Assembly: GCA_026786065.1 (NCBI GenBank)
Contig: JAJAYS010000166.1
Span: 1-5,505 of the forward strand
Direction of reading: 5' to 3'
Source: Polaromonas sp.
GTDB lineage: Bacteria > Pseudomonadota > Gammaproteobacteria > Burkholderiales > Burkholderiaceae_C
Length of the DNA: 5,505 bases
Shown: piece by piece, positions 5,501 to 5,505 of the stretch
Numbering within the stretch: position 1 is the stretch's first letter
How the letters are laid out: each line of letters begins with the position of its first letter
Notes under the pieces: model-generated
Told to the model about the DNA's origin: nothing
The model's input: only the letters and a program-made list of their open reading frames with translations
Database searches by the model: none
Translations under genes and position numbers: made by a program

Positions 5501-5505
5501 CAATA

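Noticed and set aside
1..5505. CRISPR array, tRNA or rRNA gene, prophage, toxin-antitoxin or defence system
   Set aside because: No spaced identical repeats, no tRNA-like cloverleaf noticed, and all sizeable coding regions belong to known housekeeping or regulatory families.

Overview
The window looks like an ordinary chromosomal segment of a GC-rich betaproteobacterium, most likely a member of the Comamonadaceae (Burkholderiales). Three things suggest this: the high GC with strong third-position bias, the close fit of all five proteins to my memory of Comamonadaceae homologues, and intergenic sequence at 4288-4421 that resembles interspersed repeats I associate with that family. No database search was possible, so genus-level placement is not attempted.

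Layout: (1) 1-981 (+) is the C-terminal part of a PLP- and metal-dependent D-amino-acid enzyme of the D-serine dehydratase / D-threonine aldolase group; its start lies off the left edge. (2) 1024-1440 (+) is a RidA-type imine/enamine deaminase, 42 bp downstream and probably in the same operon. (3) 1424-3637 (-) is a secreted soluble lytic murein transglycosylase of the Slt70 type, convergent with ridA and overlapping its end by 17 bp. (4) 3647-4285 (+) is 5-formyltetrahydrofolate cyclo-ligase, head to head with slt with almost no space between the two starts. (5) 4286-4474 is non-coding and made largely of repeats. (6) 4475-5467 (-) is a GcvA-like LysR regulator, convergent with the cyclo-ligase gene. 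Its target is probably the unseen gene beyond the right edge.

How the genes fit together: the first two form a plausible metabolic pair. A D-serine dehydratase releases 2-aminoacrylate, and RidA hydrolyses it to pyruvate and ammonia. Slt recycles peptidoglycan in the periplasm, and the cyclo-ligase salvages 5-formyl-THF in the cytosol. These two share a tight divergent junction but no obvious pathway.

No novel multi-gene system is visible. The most interesting signals are small: an AT-rich, palindrome-centred segment that appears to have inserted in frame in the cyclo-ligase gene; a composite repeat cluster between convergent genes; a 9-bp tandem repeat in the tail of the LysR gene; a 12-bp tandem duplication that doubles the ridA start codon; and the compressed slt/cyclo-ligase start region.
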